Source of the DNA: Halopseudomonas pelagia
GTDB taxonomy: Bacteria; Pseudomonadota; Gammaproteobacteria; Pseudomonadales; Pseudomonadaceae
DNA: 64,000 bases
Assembly: GCF_009497895.1 (NCBI RefSeq)
Contig: NZ_CP033116.1
Span: 3,720,001-3,784,000, forward strand
Direction: 5' to 3'
Each line of letters starts with the position of its first letter. Position 1 is the stretch's first letter. The position numbers were made by a program, and so were the translations under genes. Under the pieces are notes generated by a model that did no database searches, was not told the DNA's origin, and worked only from the letters and a program-made list of their open reading frames with translations. Positions 26,850-38,496 of the stretch are shown here, in pieces.

Positions 26850-27596
26850 TCAGCCCTGCTGGGTGCGCTGGCGGACGGCTTCAAACAGACAGATGCCACT
26901 GGCCACCGACACATTGAGACTGCTGACGCTCCCTGCCATCGGCAGCTTGGCCAGATAGTCACAATGCTCGCGGGTAAGGCGGCGCATGCCGCTGCCCTCG
27001 GCGCCCATCACAATCACGCTGGGCACCTTGAAATCGACCTGGTAGATCAGTTGCTCCGCCTCTCCCGCGGTACCGACGATCCACAGCCCGCGCTGCTGCA
27101 ACTGCTTCAACGTGCGCGCCAGGTTGGTGACGGCGACCAATGGGACAGTCTCAGCAGCACCACAGGCTACCTTACGCACAGTTGGCGACAGGCTCGCAGA
27201 ACGGTCACGGGGGATGACCACCGCGTGCGCTCCCGCGGCATCCGCGCTGCGCAGGCAGGCACCCAAATTATGCGGATCGGTCACACCGTCGAGCACCAGC
27301 AGCAAGGCCGGCCCTTCGAGCTTGTCGAGCAGGTTGTCGAGCATTTCCTCGGACCACATCTGGCTCGGCGTCACCGAAGCAACGACACCTTGATGCACCC
27401 CTTCGGCAATCTTGTCGAGCTCATCCGGCGTCACCCGCTGCACGCCAACACCAGCGCTTTCAGCCAGCTCCAGCAGCGCTTGCACGCGACTATCCAACCG
27501 GCCGCGCACCAGGATCAGTTGCTTGACCCGCTTGGGTGAACGCTGCAGCATCGCCTGCACCGCGTGCACACCGTAAACATATTCGTTATCGCTCAT
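26850..27596 (-). CDS. rlmB: 23S rRNA (guanosine-2'-O-)-methyltransferase RlmB
   Basis: RlmB methylates the ribose of G2251 in the peptidyl-transferase P loop. The 248-residue SpoU-family protein has the N-terminal RNA-binding domain ([11 protein letters not shown]). The three knotted-methyltransferase motifs are [25 protein letters not shown] and [16 protein letters not shown]. It starts 9 bases after the rnr stop on the minus strand, so it is co-transcribed with rnr, as in E. coli. Its stop lies just before the composite repeat region. Confidence 0.96.
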   Translation of the reverse strand: MSDNEYVYGVHAVQAMLQRSPKRVKQLILVRGRLDSRVQALLELAESAGVGVQRVTPDELDKIAEGVHQGVVASVTPSQMWSEEMLDNLLDKLEGPALLLVLDGVTDPHNLGACLRSADAAGAHAVVIPRDRSASLSPTVRKVACGAAETVPLVAVTNLARTLKQLQQRGLWIVGTAGEAEQLIYQVDFKVPSVIVMGAEGSGMRRLTREHCDYLAKLPMAGSVSSLNVSVASGICLFEAVRQRTQQG

Positions 27597-27605
27597 ATAT
27601 CAAGC

Positions 27606-30173
27606 TCACGATCTCGGTTTGCGCGGGGCGCGGGGAGCCCGAGGCGCGCGCGGCGCTCGTGCCGGCCCGGAGGAACCCGCGGCCTTGTCTGCAGGCTTCT
27701 TGCCTGCAGCCGACCTGGGCTTGCCCGATGACGTCTTTGAGCGAGGTGCGCGCCCCTTGTTAGCCGCACCGCCGACTTTCTTCGCGTCGTCCATCAATTT
27801 CTGGCGTACTGCACGGCTGGCATCAACATTGGCATTCGCCGCTTGTGGCTGCGTCTTGTCCATCTCGAAGTCGATCTTGCGCTCGTCCAGATCTACCCGA
27901 GCTACCATGACTCTGACAGTATCGCCCAGGCGGAAGCTCTTGCCCGCCTTCTCACCGGTGAGGCGGTGGTGCACCGCATCAAAGTGATAGTAGTCGGCCG
28001 GCAGCGCAGTGATATGCACCAGACCTTCAACATAAATATCAGTCAGCTCGACGAACAGACCAAAACCGGTAACTGCAGTGACCAGACCATCAAAGCTCTC
28101 ACCCACGCGATCTTTCATGAACTCGCATTTGAGCCAGCTCACCACATCACGCGTGGCTTCATCGGCTCGCCGCTCGTTCTGCGAGCACTGCTGCCCCAGA
28201 TGCTCAAGCGCGGCCAGATCATACGGGTAGATCGATGCCTTGGGCAGCACACCGGCGCCGGCACGCTGCACCCGATCGGTCTTCTTGCGCGAGCGGATGA
28301 CGCTACGAATCGCCCGATGAGTCAACAAATCCGGGTAACGGCGGATGGGCGAGGTGTAGTGCGTATACGCCTCGTAGTTCAAACCGAAGTGCCCTGCATT
28401 GTGCGGACTGTAAACCGCCTGACTCAGCGAGCGCAGCATCACCGTCTGGATCAGCTGAGCATCGGGACGGCCCTGCACTTTCTGCAGCACGGCGCTGTAA
28501 TCTTCCGGGGTCGGCGTGCCTTTCTTGCGCGTCAGGGTCATGCCCATGGCACCCAGGAACTGGCGAAGACGCTCGACCTTTTCGTCCTTCGGCGCATCGT
28601 GAACACGATACAGGCCTGGCAATTCTAGATCCTGCAGGAAGCGTGCAGTCGCCACGTTGGCGCAGAGCATGCACTCTTCGACAATCTTGTGCGCATCGTT
28701 ACGGGTGGTGGGGCGAATTTCCGCAATCTTGCGGTTCTCGCCAAAAATGATGCGCGTTTCCGTGGTCTCGAAATCAATAGCACCGCGGCCCTGGCGGGCT
28801 TTGGCCAATGCTTTATAAAGCTCGTAGAGGTTCTTCAGCGCAGGCTGCAGATCGGCGTGCTCTTCAATCAGCGCTTGGCCTTCACGGCTACGCGGATGCT
28901 CAAGCATGCTTGAAACCTTGTTATAGGTTAGCCGCGCGTGGGAGTGGATGACACCCTCGTAAAACTCATAATCGGTCAGCTCGCCGCTTTTGGACACGGT
29001 CATTTCGCAGACCAGAGCAAGACGGTCGACTTTCGGCATCAAGGAGCACAGGCCGTTGGAAATCGCCTCGGGTAGCATCGGTACGACTTCGCTGGGGAAA
29101 TACACCGAGGTGCCACGCAGCTCAGCCTCACGATCCAGCGCGGAGCCTACCGGGACATAATGCGATACGTCGGCAATCGCCACGTAGAGCTTCCAACCGC
29201 CGGCAAACAAGCGCCAGCCACTGGCTTTATGCGGTTCACAATACAACGCATCATCAAAATCGCGGGCATCTTCGCCATCAATAGTCACCAGTGGCAGGTG
29301 GCGCAGATCGACGCGCTTGAGCTTGTCCTTGTCTTCCACGTGGTCCTTCAGGCGTGCGGCTTCATCCAGCACCTCCTGGGGCCAGACGCTGGGGATATCG
29401 TAGCTGCGCAACGCAACTTCGATTTCGACGCCGGCGGCCATATAATCACCTACCACCTCGACGACTTCGCCCTGTGACTGGCGGTGTATGCTCGGCCACT
29501 GAGTAATCTTCACTTCCACGTACTGACCGTTCTGCGCGCCACCTTCGGCGCCCGGCTGAATCAATACCTCATGGTTGATCTTGGCGTTGTCAGCGACCAC
29601 GAAGGCAATGCCGTTTTCAGTGTAGAACCGACCGACCAGCACTTCATGCGCACGCTCGAGAATCTCGACAATGGTGCCCTCACTACGGCCGCGGCGGTCA
29701 ACGCCGGTAATACGGCCCAATACACGGTCACCATCGAATACCAGACGCATCTGCGCCGGGCTGAGGAACAGGTCATCACCACCACCATCGGGAACCAGAA
29801 AACCGAAACCATCACGGTGACCCTGAACGCGGCCTTTGATCAGGTCGAGCTTATCGACCGGTGCATACGCACCACGGCGGGTATAGATCAACTGACCGTC
29901 ACGCTCCATCGCACGCAGGCGTCGGCGAAGGGCTTCGATGCCGTCTTCGTCGCTGATCGCGAACTCGTCCTGCAACTGCGAACGAGTGGCAGGTGCGCCG
30001 CGCTCTTCAAGCAGCTTGAGGATCAACTCGCGACTGGGAATGGGGTTGTCGTAATTCTGAGCTTCGCGATGAGCCTCTGGGTCAATTGCTGCCCAGTTGG
30101 TCGGTGATGCGGAAGTACGTTTGGAGTTGCTCGACGCAGGCGCCGAGTCTTGGGATATTGGTTTTTTCGTCAT
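27606..30173 (-). CDS. rnr: Ribonuclease R
   Basis: RNase R is a processive 3'-5' exoribonuclease of the RNB family that degrades structured RNA and takes part in trans-translation and rRNA quality control. The 855-residue protein has an N-terminal helix-turn-helix, two cold-shock domains, and the RNB domain with the catalytic aspartates in TIDGEDARDFDDAL. An S1 domain follows (VGESFDGLVTAVTGFGLFVEL). The C-terminus is a basic, Pro/Ala/Arg-rich tail ending in repeated APR triplets, longer than in many relatives. An AGAGAG site precedes the ATG. The upstream 178 bases to tRNA-Leu should hold divergent promoters, but none is convincing. Confidence 0.96.
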   Translation of the reverse strand: MTKKPISQDSAPASSNSKRTSASPTNWAAIDPEAHREAQNYDNPIPSRELILKLLEERGAPATRSQLQDEFAISDEDGIEALRRRLRAMERDGQLIYTRRGAYAPVDKLDLIKGRVQGHRDGFGFLVPDGGGDDLFLSPAQMRLVFDGDRVLGRITGVDRRGRSEGTIVEILERAHEVLVGRFYTENGIAFVVADNAKINHEVLIQPGAEGGAQNGQYVEVKITQWPSIHRQSQGEVVEVVGDYMAAGVEIEVALRSYDIPSVWPQEVLDEAARLKDHVEDKDKLKRVDLRHLPLVTIDGEDARDFDDALYCEPHKASGWRLFAGGWKLYVAIADVSHYVPVGSALDREAELRGTSVYFPSEVVPMLPEAISNGLCSLMPKVDRLALVCEMTVSKSGELTDYEFYEGVIHSHARLTYNKVSSMLEHPRSREGQALIEEHADLQPALKNLYELYKALAKARQGRGAIDFETTETRIIFGENRKIAEIRPTTRNDAHKIVEECMLCANVATARFLQDLELPGLYRVHDAPKDEKVERLRQFLGAMGMTLTRKKGTPTPEDYSAVLQKVQGRPDAQLIQTVMLRSLSQAVYSPHNAGHFGLNYEAYTHYTSPIRRYPDLLTHRAIRSVIRSRKKTDRVQRAGAGVLPKASIYPYDLAALEHLGQQCSQNERRADEATRDVVSWLKCEFMKDRVGESFDGLVTAVTGFGLFVELTDIYVEGLVHITALPADYYHFDAVHHRLTGEKAGKSFRLGDTVRVMVARVDLDERKIDFEMDKTQPQAANANVDASRAVRQKLMDDAKKVGGAANKGRAPRSKTSSGKPRSAAGKKPADKAAGSSGPARAPRAPRAPRAPRKPRS

Positions 30174-30351
30174 AGCTCTCTATTGAACCGCGAATCGCGT
30201 CCAGTTGCACCTGTTTCTAGCGTTTGTGTACTTTTTTTCACAAGGGGGTTTACAAGCTCTGGGGCGCTACGTATTATTCGCGCCGTCAACACAACAACGG
30301 TTGCAACGCGAAACCTCTACGGTCAGCTTAGCACCCACGTTGAGAAAAGAC

Positions 30352-30438
30352 GCCCAGGTGGTGAAATTGGTAGACACGCCAGCTTCAGGTGCTGGTGGCC
30401 GCAAGGCCGTGGAAGTTCGAGTCTTCTCCTGGGCACCA
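30352..30438 (+). tRNA. tRNA-Leu (anticodon CAG)
   Basis: An 87-base class II tRNA with the acceptor stem GCCCAGG/CCTGGGC and an encoded ACCA end. The anticodon stem CCAGC/GCTGG holds the loop TTCAGGT, giving anticodon CAG (30386-30388) for the codon CUG. The long variable arm (GGCC-GCAA-GGCC) and the TTCGAGTC T-loop are typical for tRNA-Leu. It lies between rnr and purA, a position I recall for a tRNA-Leu in P. aeruginosa. No integrated element is attached to its 3' end. Confidence 0.97.
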
Positions 30439-30445
30439 TTTCTTC

Positions 30446-30465
30446 TCTGACGCGATCGCGTCAGA
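30446..30465. terminator. Perfect palindrome downstream of tRNA-Leu
   Basis: TCTGACGCGATCGCGTCAGA is a perfect 20-base palindrome beginning eight bases after the tRNA CCA end. It can form an 8-base stem with a GATC loop. No T tract follows, so it may protect or help process the tRNA 3' end rather than terminate transcription. Confidence 0.4.
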
Positions 30466-30610
30466 TGCGCATAAAACCCCTACTACCTTTGTAACGCCAG
30501 CCTTCATCATCAGACTTGCGCTGCTGATCTGCGCACCTCATCCTGCGCCGGCACAAACAAAACAATTGAACAAAACTTGTCTCATGCCCTTGCAGGCTAG
30601 CGCACAGGCA

Positions 30611-30640
30611 TTAAAAAGGCGCCTCGCGGCGCCTTTTTAA
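30611..30640. terminator. Bidirectional terminator between tRNA-Leu and purA
   Basis: TTAAAAAGGCGCC and GGCGCCTTTTTAA are perfect inverted repeats around a TCGC loop, with T tracts on both strands. It lies four bases from the purA stop. The 30466-30610 stretch before it shows no gene or RNA that I can support. Confidence 0.9.
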
Positions 30641-30643
30641 TCA

Positions 30644-31981
<1,338 letters not shown>

Positions 31982-33172
31982 TCAGTTATTCAGTTCAGTA
32001 ACCTGCCAGGCGTTGTTGCGCCACTGCAAAATGCGGTCACATCCATGCTCGGGCGCTTCCGAATCCATTTGGCCTGGCAGCGCCACTATTACTCTTTCGC
32101 CTCGCCGGCGCAGGGCCATTACCTCAGCCTGCAGACCTGGCTCGTTGGCGTAGGTCGCCCAGATACCCGGAGCGCGCTCACCGCCAGCAATCGTACCGCG
32201 CTCTACCAGCAAGCGCAGGTCGGTAGAAAACCCGGTAGCAGGTCGCGCACGACCAAAGTCCTCACCTATGTCATCGTAACGCCCACCCTGGGCGATACTT
32301 TGCCCGACGCCGGCGATGTAGGCGGAGAAAACCACACCTGTATGGTAGTGATAGCCACGCAGCTCGCCCAGGTCAAAGTACAGCGGAATATCCGGGTACT
32401 GACGAGACAGGGTCTGGGCTATTTCCACCAGATCATCCAGCGCAGCCATGACCGACTCGGGCGCCCCGTCCAACAGGATATGCGCGCGCTCCAACACCTC
32501 CACGCCACCTGAAAGGTCAGCCAGGCTGCACAACATCGCCGCCAGCGACGACTGACTCAAGGACTCGGTCAGCTGCCGCACCTCGTCAACCGCCTTGCGC
32601 TGCAGCGCGTCAAACAGTGCCTGCTCGGTACTCTCTTCAAGGCCGGCAGATTGAGTCAGGCCGCGGAAGATACCCACATGGCCGATATCCAGATGCACGC
32701 CTTTGACCTGGCAACTATCCAGGCTTTCCAGCATCAGCGTGATGATCTCGATATCACTGGCGCTGGACGCGTCACCATACAACTCGGCGCCCAGCTGAAT
32801 GAGGCTGCGCGCGGTAGAAAGTGCCCGAGGCCGCGTATGCATCACGCTGCCGCAATAGCAAAGCCGGCTAGGACCTTCAGCGCCTAAGGTGTGCGCGTCG
32901 ATACGCGCCACCTGGGGCGTGATGTCGGCACGCAAGCCGAGCATGCGCCCGGACAACTGATCAATCATCTTGAACGTCTGAAGTTCAAGGTCGTGACCGG
33001 CTCCCGTTAACAAGGATTCAACGTATTCGATATGCGGAGTAATGACCAGGTCATAACCCCAGGAGGCAAAAAGATCCAGCAGTTGCCTACGGGCGGCTTC
33101 GATACGAGCAGCCTCTTCAGGCAGCACCTCTTCGATGCCATCAGGCAACAGCCAGCTATCAACAGTCGGCAT
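31982..33172 (-). CDS. hisZ: ATP phosphoribosyltransferase regulatory subunit
   Basis: HisZ is a histidyl-tRNA synthetase-like protein without aminoacylation activity; it combines with short-form HisG to make the first enzyme of histidine synthesis. The 396-residue protein starts [18 protein letters not shown] and has the class II synthetase-like core ([24 protein letters not shown]). The anticodon-binding domain is absent. The frame opens at a GTG at 33178 that almost touches the AAGG site; the ATG at 33172 is eight bases away and fits relatives. It lies between the DUF2065 gene and purA, its usual pseudomonad location. Confidence 0.93.
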   Translation of the reverse strand: MPTVDSWLLPDGIEEVLPEEAARIEAARRQLLDLFASWGYDLVITPHIEYVESLLTGAGHDLELQTFKMIDQLSGRMLGLRADITPQVARIDAHTLGAEGPSRLCYCGSVMHTRPRALSTARSLIQLGAELYGDASSASDIEIITLMLESLDSCQVKGVHLDIGHVGIFRGLTQSAGLEESTEQALFDALQRKAVDEVRQLTESLSQSSLAAMLCSLADLSGGVEVLERAHILLDGAPESVMAALDDLVEIAQTLSRQYPDIPLYFDLGELRGYHYHTGVVFSAYIAGVGQSIAQGGRYDDIGEDFGRARPATGFSTDLRLLVERGTIAGGERAPGIWATYANEPGLQAEVMALRRRGERVIVALPGQMDSEAPEHGCDRILQWRNNAWQVTELNN

Positions 33173-33220
33173 TATCACAACCTTTCCTACGCAACGGATG
33201 CTGGCGTGTCCGGCATCCTG

Positions 33221-33406
33221 CTAGCGAATCAGATAGAGAAACAAAGTGCCCGTGAGCATGCATGCCAGACCGATCAACCGCAGATGTGCGTCGGCGATCT
33301 GAGCTACTCCGGCTAACATGCGCTTCCAGCGTGCAGGCGCAAGAAAAGGCATCAGGCCTTCCAACACCAACAGCAAACACAGCGCTGCAGCCAGACTCTG
33401 CCACAT
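33221..33406 (-). CDS. yjeT: DUF2065 small membrane protein (YjeT-like)
   Basis: The 61-residue protein has two hydrophobic segments (LAAALCLLLVLEGLMPFLAP and LRLIGLACMLTGTLFLYLI) joined by a short basic loop with the Trp-Lys-Arg motif. This is the DUF2065 pattern. A good AGGGGAAG site six bases before the ATG at 33406 fixes the start, and longer upstream frames are not needed. It follows the hflC terminator and precedes hisZ, as in the E. coli hflC-yjeT-purA neighbourhood. Function unknown. Confidence 0.88.
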   Translation of the reverse strand: MWQSLAAALCLLLVLEGLMPFLAPARWKRMLAGVAQIADAHLRLIGLACMLTGTLFLYLIR

Positions 33407-33463
33407 GGGTTGCTTCCCCTTGATCAGACCGGGGCTAGACCTGGATAAGCAAGCACCGGTCAC

Positions 33464-33486
33464 AAAAAAGCCGGGATATCCCGGCT
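33464..33486 (-). terminator. Terminator of the hfq-hflX-hflKC cluster
   Basis: A perfect palindrome AGCCGGGATATCCCGGCT (33469-33486) is followed on the minus strand by six T. It is 67 bases past the hflC stop at 33553. Confidence 0.87.
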
Positions 33487-33552
33487 GCGCGATTGTATCA
33501 CGTTTTTGTCTGGCCACACCTGCAAAGGCTGCAGCTATGGCCAGTCGATGCG

Positions 33553-34425
33553 TTACCTTACGCCGTTACCCTGTAGATAGCGGAAAAACTCGCTTTCAGG
33601 ATCCAGGACGAGGATATCCGACTTGCTCGAGAAGCTCTCACGATAGGCCTGGAGACTACGATAAAACGAGTAGAACTCCGGATCCTTGTTATAGGCTTCT
33701 GAATAGATCGCTGCTGACTGGGCATCACCATCACCGCGAATCTGTTCTGCTTCACGGAATGCTTCGGCCAGAATAACCCGCTGCTGACGATCCGCATCAG
33801 CGCGGATACCTTCAGCAAGCTCGCGACCCTTGGCACGATGCTCGCGCGCTTCGCGCTCACGCTCGGAACTCATTCGCTCGAACACACTGCGATTGACTTC
33901 ACTCGGCAGATCGATCGCCTTGACCCGCACATCCAGCACCTCGATACCCAACTCACGACGCGCACTGGTATCCAGCGTACTGGTGATATCAGCCATTAAC
34001 TGATCGCGCTCACCGGACACTACTTCGTTCAAAGTACGGCGCGCTACTTCGTTGCGCAGCCCGGACTCCAGCTGACGCGACAAACGCTCTTCCGCAATGG
34101 AACGCATACCGGAGGTAGCAGTATAGAAGCGCTCGACGTTTGCAATCCGCCACTTGGCATAGGAGTCAACCATCAGCGCCTTCTTCTCCAGCGTCAGATA
34201 ACGCTGGGTAGCCGAGTCCAGAGTCAGCAGACGCCCGTCAAACAGACGATGCTCCTGAATGAAGGGCAACTTGAAATGCAGACCTGGCTGCACATCATCC
34301 TTAACCACTTTACCGAACTGCAGCACAATACCGCGCTCGATCTGACTGACTACAAAGAAGCTGTTCCAGCCCACTACCACTAGTATCAACGCGATAATCA
34401 AACCGAAAATTGTTTTATTGCTCAT
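33553..34425 (-). CDS. hflC: FtsH protease modulator HflC
   Basis: HflC is a stomatin/prohibitin-family (SPFH) protein that assembles with HflK into a periplasmic cage around FtsH and limits proteolysis of membrane proteins. The 290-residue protein has one N-terminal membrane segment (TIFGLIIALILVVVGWNSFF), then the SPFH domain (VLQFGKVVKDDVQPGLHFKLP). Long charged helices follow (MSSEREREAREHRAKGREL). Its ATG shares one base with the hflK stop (TGATG), indicating translational coupling. A terminator follows. Confidence 0.96.
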   Translation of the reverse strand: MSNKTIFGLIIALILVVVGWNSFFVVSQIERGIVLQFGKVVKDDVQPGLHFKLPFIQEHRLFDGRLLTLDSATQRYLTLEKKALMVDSYAKWRIANVERFYTATSGMRSIAEERLSRQLESGLRNEVARRTLNEVVSGERDQLMADITSTLDTSARRELGIEVLDVRVKAIDLPSEVNRSVFERMSSEREREAREHRAKGRELAEGIRADADRQQRVILAEAFREAEQIRGDGDAQSAAIYSEAYNKDPEFYSFYRSLQAYRESFSSKSDILVLDPESEFFRYLQGNGVR

Positions 34426-35639
34426 CAGCGGGACTCCCTTGAACGCAGATCACGCTGCTGTATCTGAACCGGCATGCGCGACTGAGCATCGCTGGTGGTG
34501 GAATCTGTTCTGGCTGAGGATGACGATGAAGAGCTTCCGCCGCCTCCCTGCTGCATCAGCTTGTCCAGAGGCAGATAGAGCAAGTTGTTATTGCCATCGC
34601 CCCCCGACACCAGAATCTTGCTGGTGCTGGACATCACATCCTGCAAGGTCTCGATGTACATACGCTCGCGCAGTACCTCTGGAGACATCTCATACTGAAC
34701 ATAGAGCTGGTTGAAGCGCTGCGCTTCACCGTCAGCCCGGGCGATAACTTCATCGCGATAACCGTTGGCTTCTTCCAGCAAACGCTGGGCCTGACCACGA
34801 GCCTCCGGAATCACGCCATTGGCGTAGGATTCAGCTTGATTACGCTCACGCACCTCATCTTCCCGTGCGCGAATAACGTCATCGAAAGCATCCTGAACTT
34901 CAGCCGGAGCCTGAGCACTTTCAATGTTCACCTGAACCACCGTAATGCCGGTGTTATAAGTATCCAGATAGCGCTGTAGCCGCTCCGTAGTCTCTACACC
35001 CATTTGCTCACGACCTTCGGTCAGCACCTGGTGCATGGAAGTCGAACCTACCACGTGGCGCAAGGCGCTCTCGGTGGCATGCCGCAGACTGGTTTCAGGA
35101 TCTTCGACTTTCAGCACGAAGTTTTCGAGATTGGAAATGCGGTACTGAATCGCAACCGGCACCTCAACAATATTCTCGTCCTCAGTTAGCATCTGACCTT
35201 GCTGGCGGTAGGAACGCACCTGGGTCACGTTACGCTGAAACTTCTTCTCGATCGGCGGGAAGTAAAGATGCAAACCGGGCTCTACCGTACGATGGTATTC
35301 ACCGAAACGTAGAACGATAGCCTGCTCCTGCTCATCCACTGTATACACCGCACTGAACAACCAGAAGGCGATAATAACCAGGCCGCCAATCATCCAGACG
35401 GCTTTCGGAATACCTGCACCACCGCCGCTGCGATTGTTGCCACCACCGTTATTGCTACTGCCTTTCTTGCCGCCAAACAGCCCATTCAGGCTGTCCTGAA
35501 GCTTTTTCAGCGCTTCATCCAGATCTGGAGGGCCCTGCTTGCCGCCACGGTTGCCGTTATTCTTGTCATTATTACCACCACCACTACCCCAAGGGTCTTG
35601 GTTGTTGTTTTTACCACCACCAGGCTCATTCCAGGCCAT
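34425..35639 (-). CDS. hflK: FtsH protease modulator HflK
   Basis: HflK is the partner of HflC in the SPFH complex that modulates FtsH. The 404-residue protein begins MAWNEPGGGKNNNQDPWG and continues with a low-complexity Gly/Asn-rich cytoplasmic part. A single membrane segment (AVWMIGGLVIIAFWLFSAVY) comes next, then the SPFH domain (VLRFGEYHRTVEPGLHLYFP) and long helices. It ends in a Gly/Ser-rich tail. The frame extends 23 codons upstream (35708), but the ATG at 35639 follows GGAGAG and matches relatives. The 114-base gap to hflX holds no feature that I can support. Confidence 0.96.
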   Translation of the reverse strand: MAWNEPGGGKNNNQDPWGSGGGNNDKNNGNRGGKQGPPDLDEALKKLQDSLNGLFGGKKGSSNNGGGNNRSGGGAGIPKAVWMIGGLVIIAFWLFSAVYTVDEQEQAIVLRFGEYHRTVEPGLHLYFPPIEKKFQRNVTQVRSYRQQGQMLTEDENIVEVPVAIQYRISNLENFVLKVEDPETSLRHATESALRHVVGSTSMHQVLTEGREQMGVETTERLQRYLDTYNTGITVVQVNIESAQAPAEVQDAFDDVIRAREDEVRERNQAESYANGVIPEARGQAQRLLEEANGYRDEVIARADGEAQRFNQLYVQYEMSPEVLRERMYIETLQDVMSSTSKILVSGGDGNNNLLYLPLDKLMQQGGGGSSSSSSSARTDSTTSDAQSRMPVQIQQRDLRSRESR

Positions 35640-35753
35640 AGCGCTCTCCGTTATTCGTAATCCTGCCAGACTGAGACGCCTCGTGAGCCACCCCAGATAT
35701 TTGTTCAATCCTACAGCAATTGGCCTAGCCTAAGCGAACCAAAGGACAGCCCA

Positions 35754-37055
35754 TTATTGCAAAGTATGTTGCCGCAGAAAGGCATCCGGCTGCCATCCTT
35801 CACGCTTGAGCAAGCGATTGAAATCACTGCGCTGCAGGCGAAGATCAAGCTGTTGTCGGCCGTCATCGGCGATGCGCTCACCCACCACCGCACCGACCTC
35901 ATAAAACTGCGCGCGCAATCGCGCTTCCGCATGCTCCAGCAATACCGATTCCTGCATAACGTCCTGCCCCAGCCGCTCGGCCATGGCCTGCTCCACCAGC
36001 TCCAGGCCAAGGCCTTGCTGAGCAGAAACCCAGACGCGTACCGGCACGCCTGATTCATCACGCTGAATATGCGGCTCCAGACCGTCCAGCAGATCAATCT
36101 TGTTGTATACCTCGAGAATCGGCAGTTCAATCGCGCCGATCTCCGTCAACACTTTGACCACCTGCTCGATGTGCGAGGTGCGATCCGCGTCGGCTGCATC
36201 AATTACATGCAGCAGGAAATCCGCCTGGCTGGACTCCTCCAGCGTAGCGCGAAAAGCTTCTACCAGTTTGTGCGGCAAATGGCGGATAAAACCCACCGTG
36301 TCGGCAAGGATTGCCGGACCAACATCCTCCAACTCGATGCGCCTAAGCGTCGGATCCAGCGTCGCAAACAGCTGATCGGCCGCGTATACGGTCGAACTGG
36401 TCAGTATATTGAATAGCGTCGATTTACCAGCGTTGGTATAACCCACCAGCGACACCACCGGCACCTCGGCACGCCGCCGCGAACGACGAGCCTGCTCGCG
36501 TTGGCTGCGGACTTTTTCCAGGCGCCGGGTGATCTGTTTGATTCGCTCGCGCAGAAGACGTCGATCCGTTTCCAGCTGAGTTTCACCCGGTCCGCGCAGG
36601 CCTATACCGCCCTTCTGTCGCTCAAGGTGAGTCCAACCGCGTACTAGCCGGGTGCTTAGATGATCAAGCTGGGCGAGTTCGACCTGCAGCTTGCCCTCGT
36701 GGGTACGGGCGCGCTGGGCGAAAATATCGAGGATCAAACCGGTACGATCAATTACACGGCACTTGAGCTCACGCTCAAGGTTACGCTCCTGACTGGGTGT
36801 CAAGACGTAATTGAAGATAACCAGATCCGCTTCATGCTCGGCTACGCTGGCTTGCAGCTCTTCAACCTTGCCAGCGCCGATTAGAAAGCGCGGACTGGGT
36901 CGATGGCGGTTGACGGTGAGAAAGGCAGCAATATCAGCGCCGGCCGAATTGGCCAGCTCGACAAACTCCTGAGGGTCTTCCCGGGTGCGCTCGTCCTGAC
37001 CTTCGAGGTGAACCAGAATGGCGCGCTCACCCCCTTCATGGCGCTCGAAAAACAA
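35754..37055 (-). CDS. hflX: GTPase HflX
   Basis: HflX is a ribosome-binding GTPase that rescues or splits stalled ribosomes under stress. The 433-residue protein has the N-terminal HflX domain (FLIGAGKVEEL, NLERELKCRVIDRTGLIL), a helical segment with GGIGLRGPGETQLETDRRLL, and the G domain. The G motifs are GYTNAGKSTL (G1), DTVGFI (G3) and NKID (G4). The start codon is TTG at 37055: it has an excellent GGGAGG site five bases upstream and gives the family N-terminus MFFERHEGGERAIL. It lies 17 bases after hfq. Confidence 0.95.
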   Translation of the reverse strand: MFFERHEGGERAILVHLEGQDERTREDPQEFVELANSAGADIAAFLTVNRHRPSPRFLIGAGKVEELQASVAEHEADLVIFNYVLTPSQERNLERELKCRVIDRTGLILDIFAQRARTHEGKLQVELAQLDHLSTRLVRGWTHLERQKGGIGLRGPGETQLETDRRLLRERIKQITRRLEKVRSQREQARRSRRRAEVPVVSLVGYTNAGKSTLFNILTSSTVYAADQLFATLDPTLRRIELEDVGPAILADTVGFIRHLPHKLVEAFRATLEESSQADFLLHVIDAADADRTSHIEQVVKVLTEIGAIELPILEVYNKIDLLDGLEPHIQRDESGVPVRVWVSAQQGLGLELVEQAMAERLGQDVMQESVLLEHAEARLRAQFYEVGAVVGERIADDGRQQLDLRLQRSDFNRLLKREGWQPDAFLRQHTLQ

Positions 37056-37072
37056 TCAGACCTCCCGAAAAA

Positions 37073-38439
<1,367 letters not shown>

Positions 38440-38496
38440 GCAACACTCCGATACATTTTATTGCCCATTACATAGCAGCAAATAGACCGCAAAGGC

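Noticed and set aside
30150..30494. Coding frames overlapping tRNA-Leu
   Set aside because: They run through the tRNA and lack any conserved feature.
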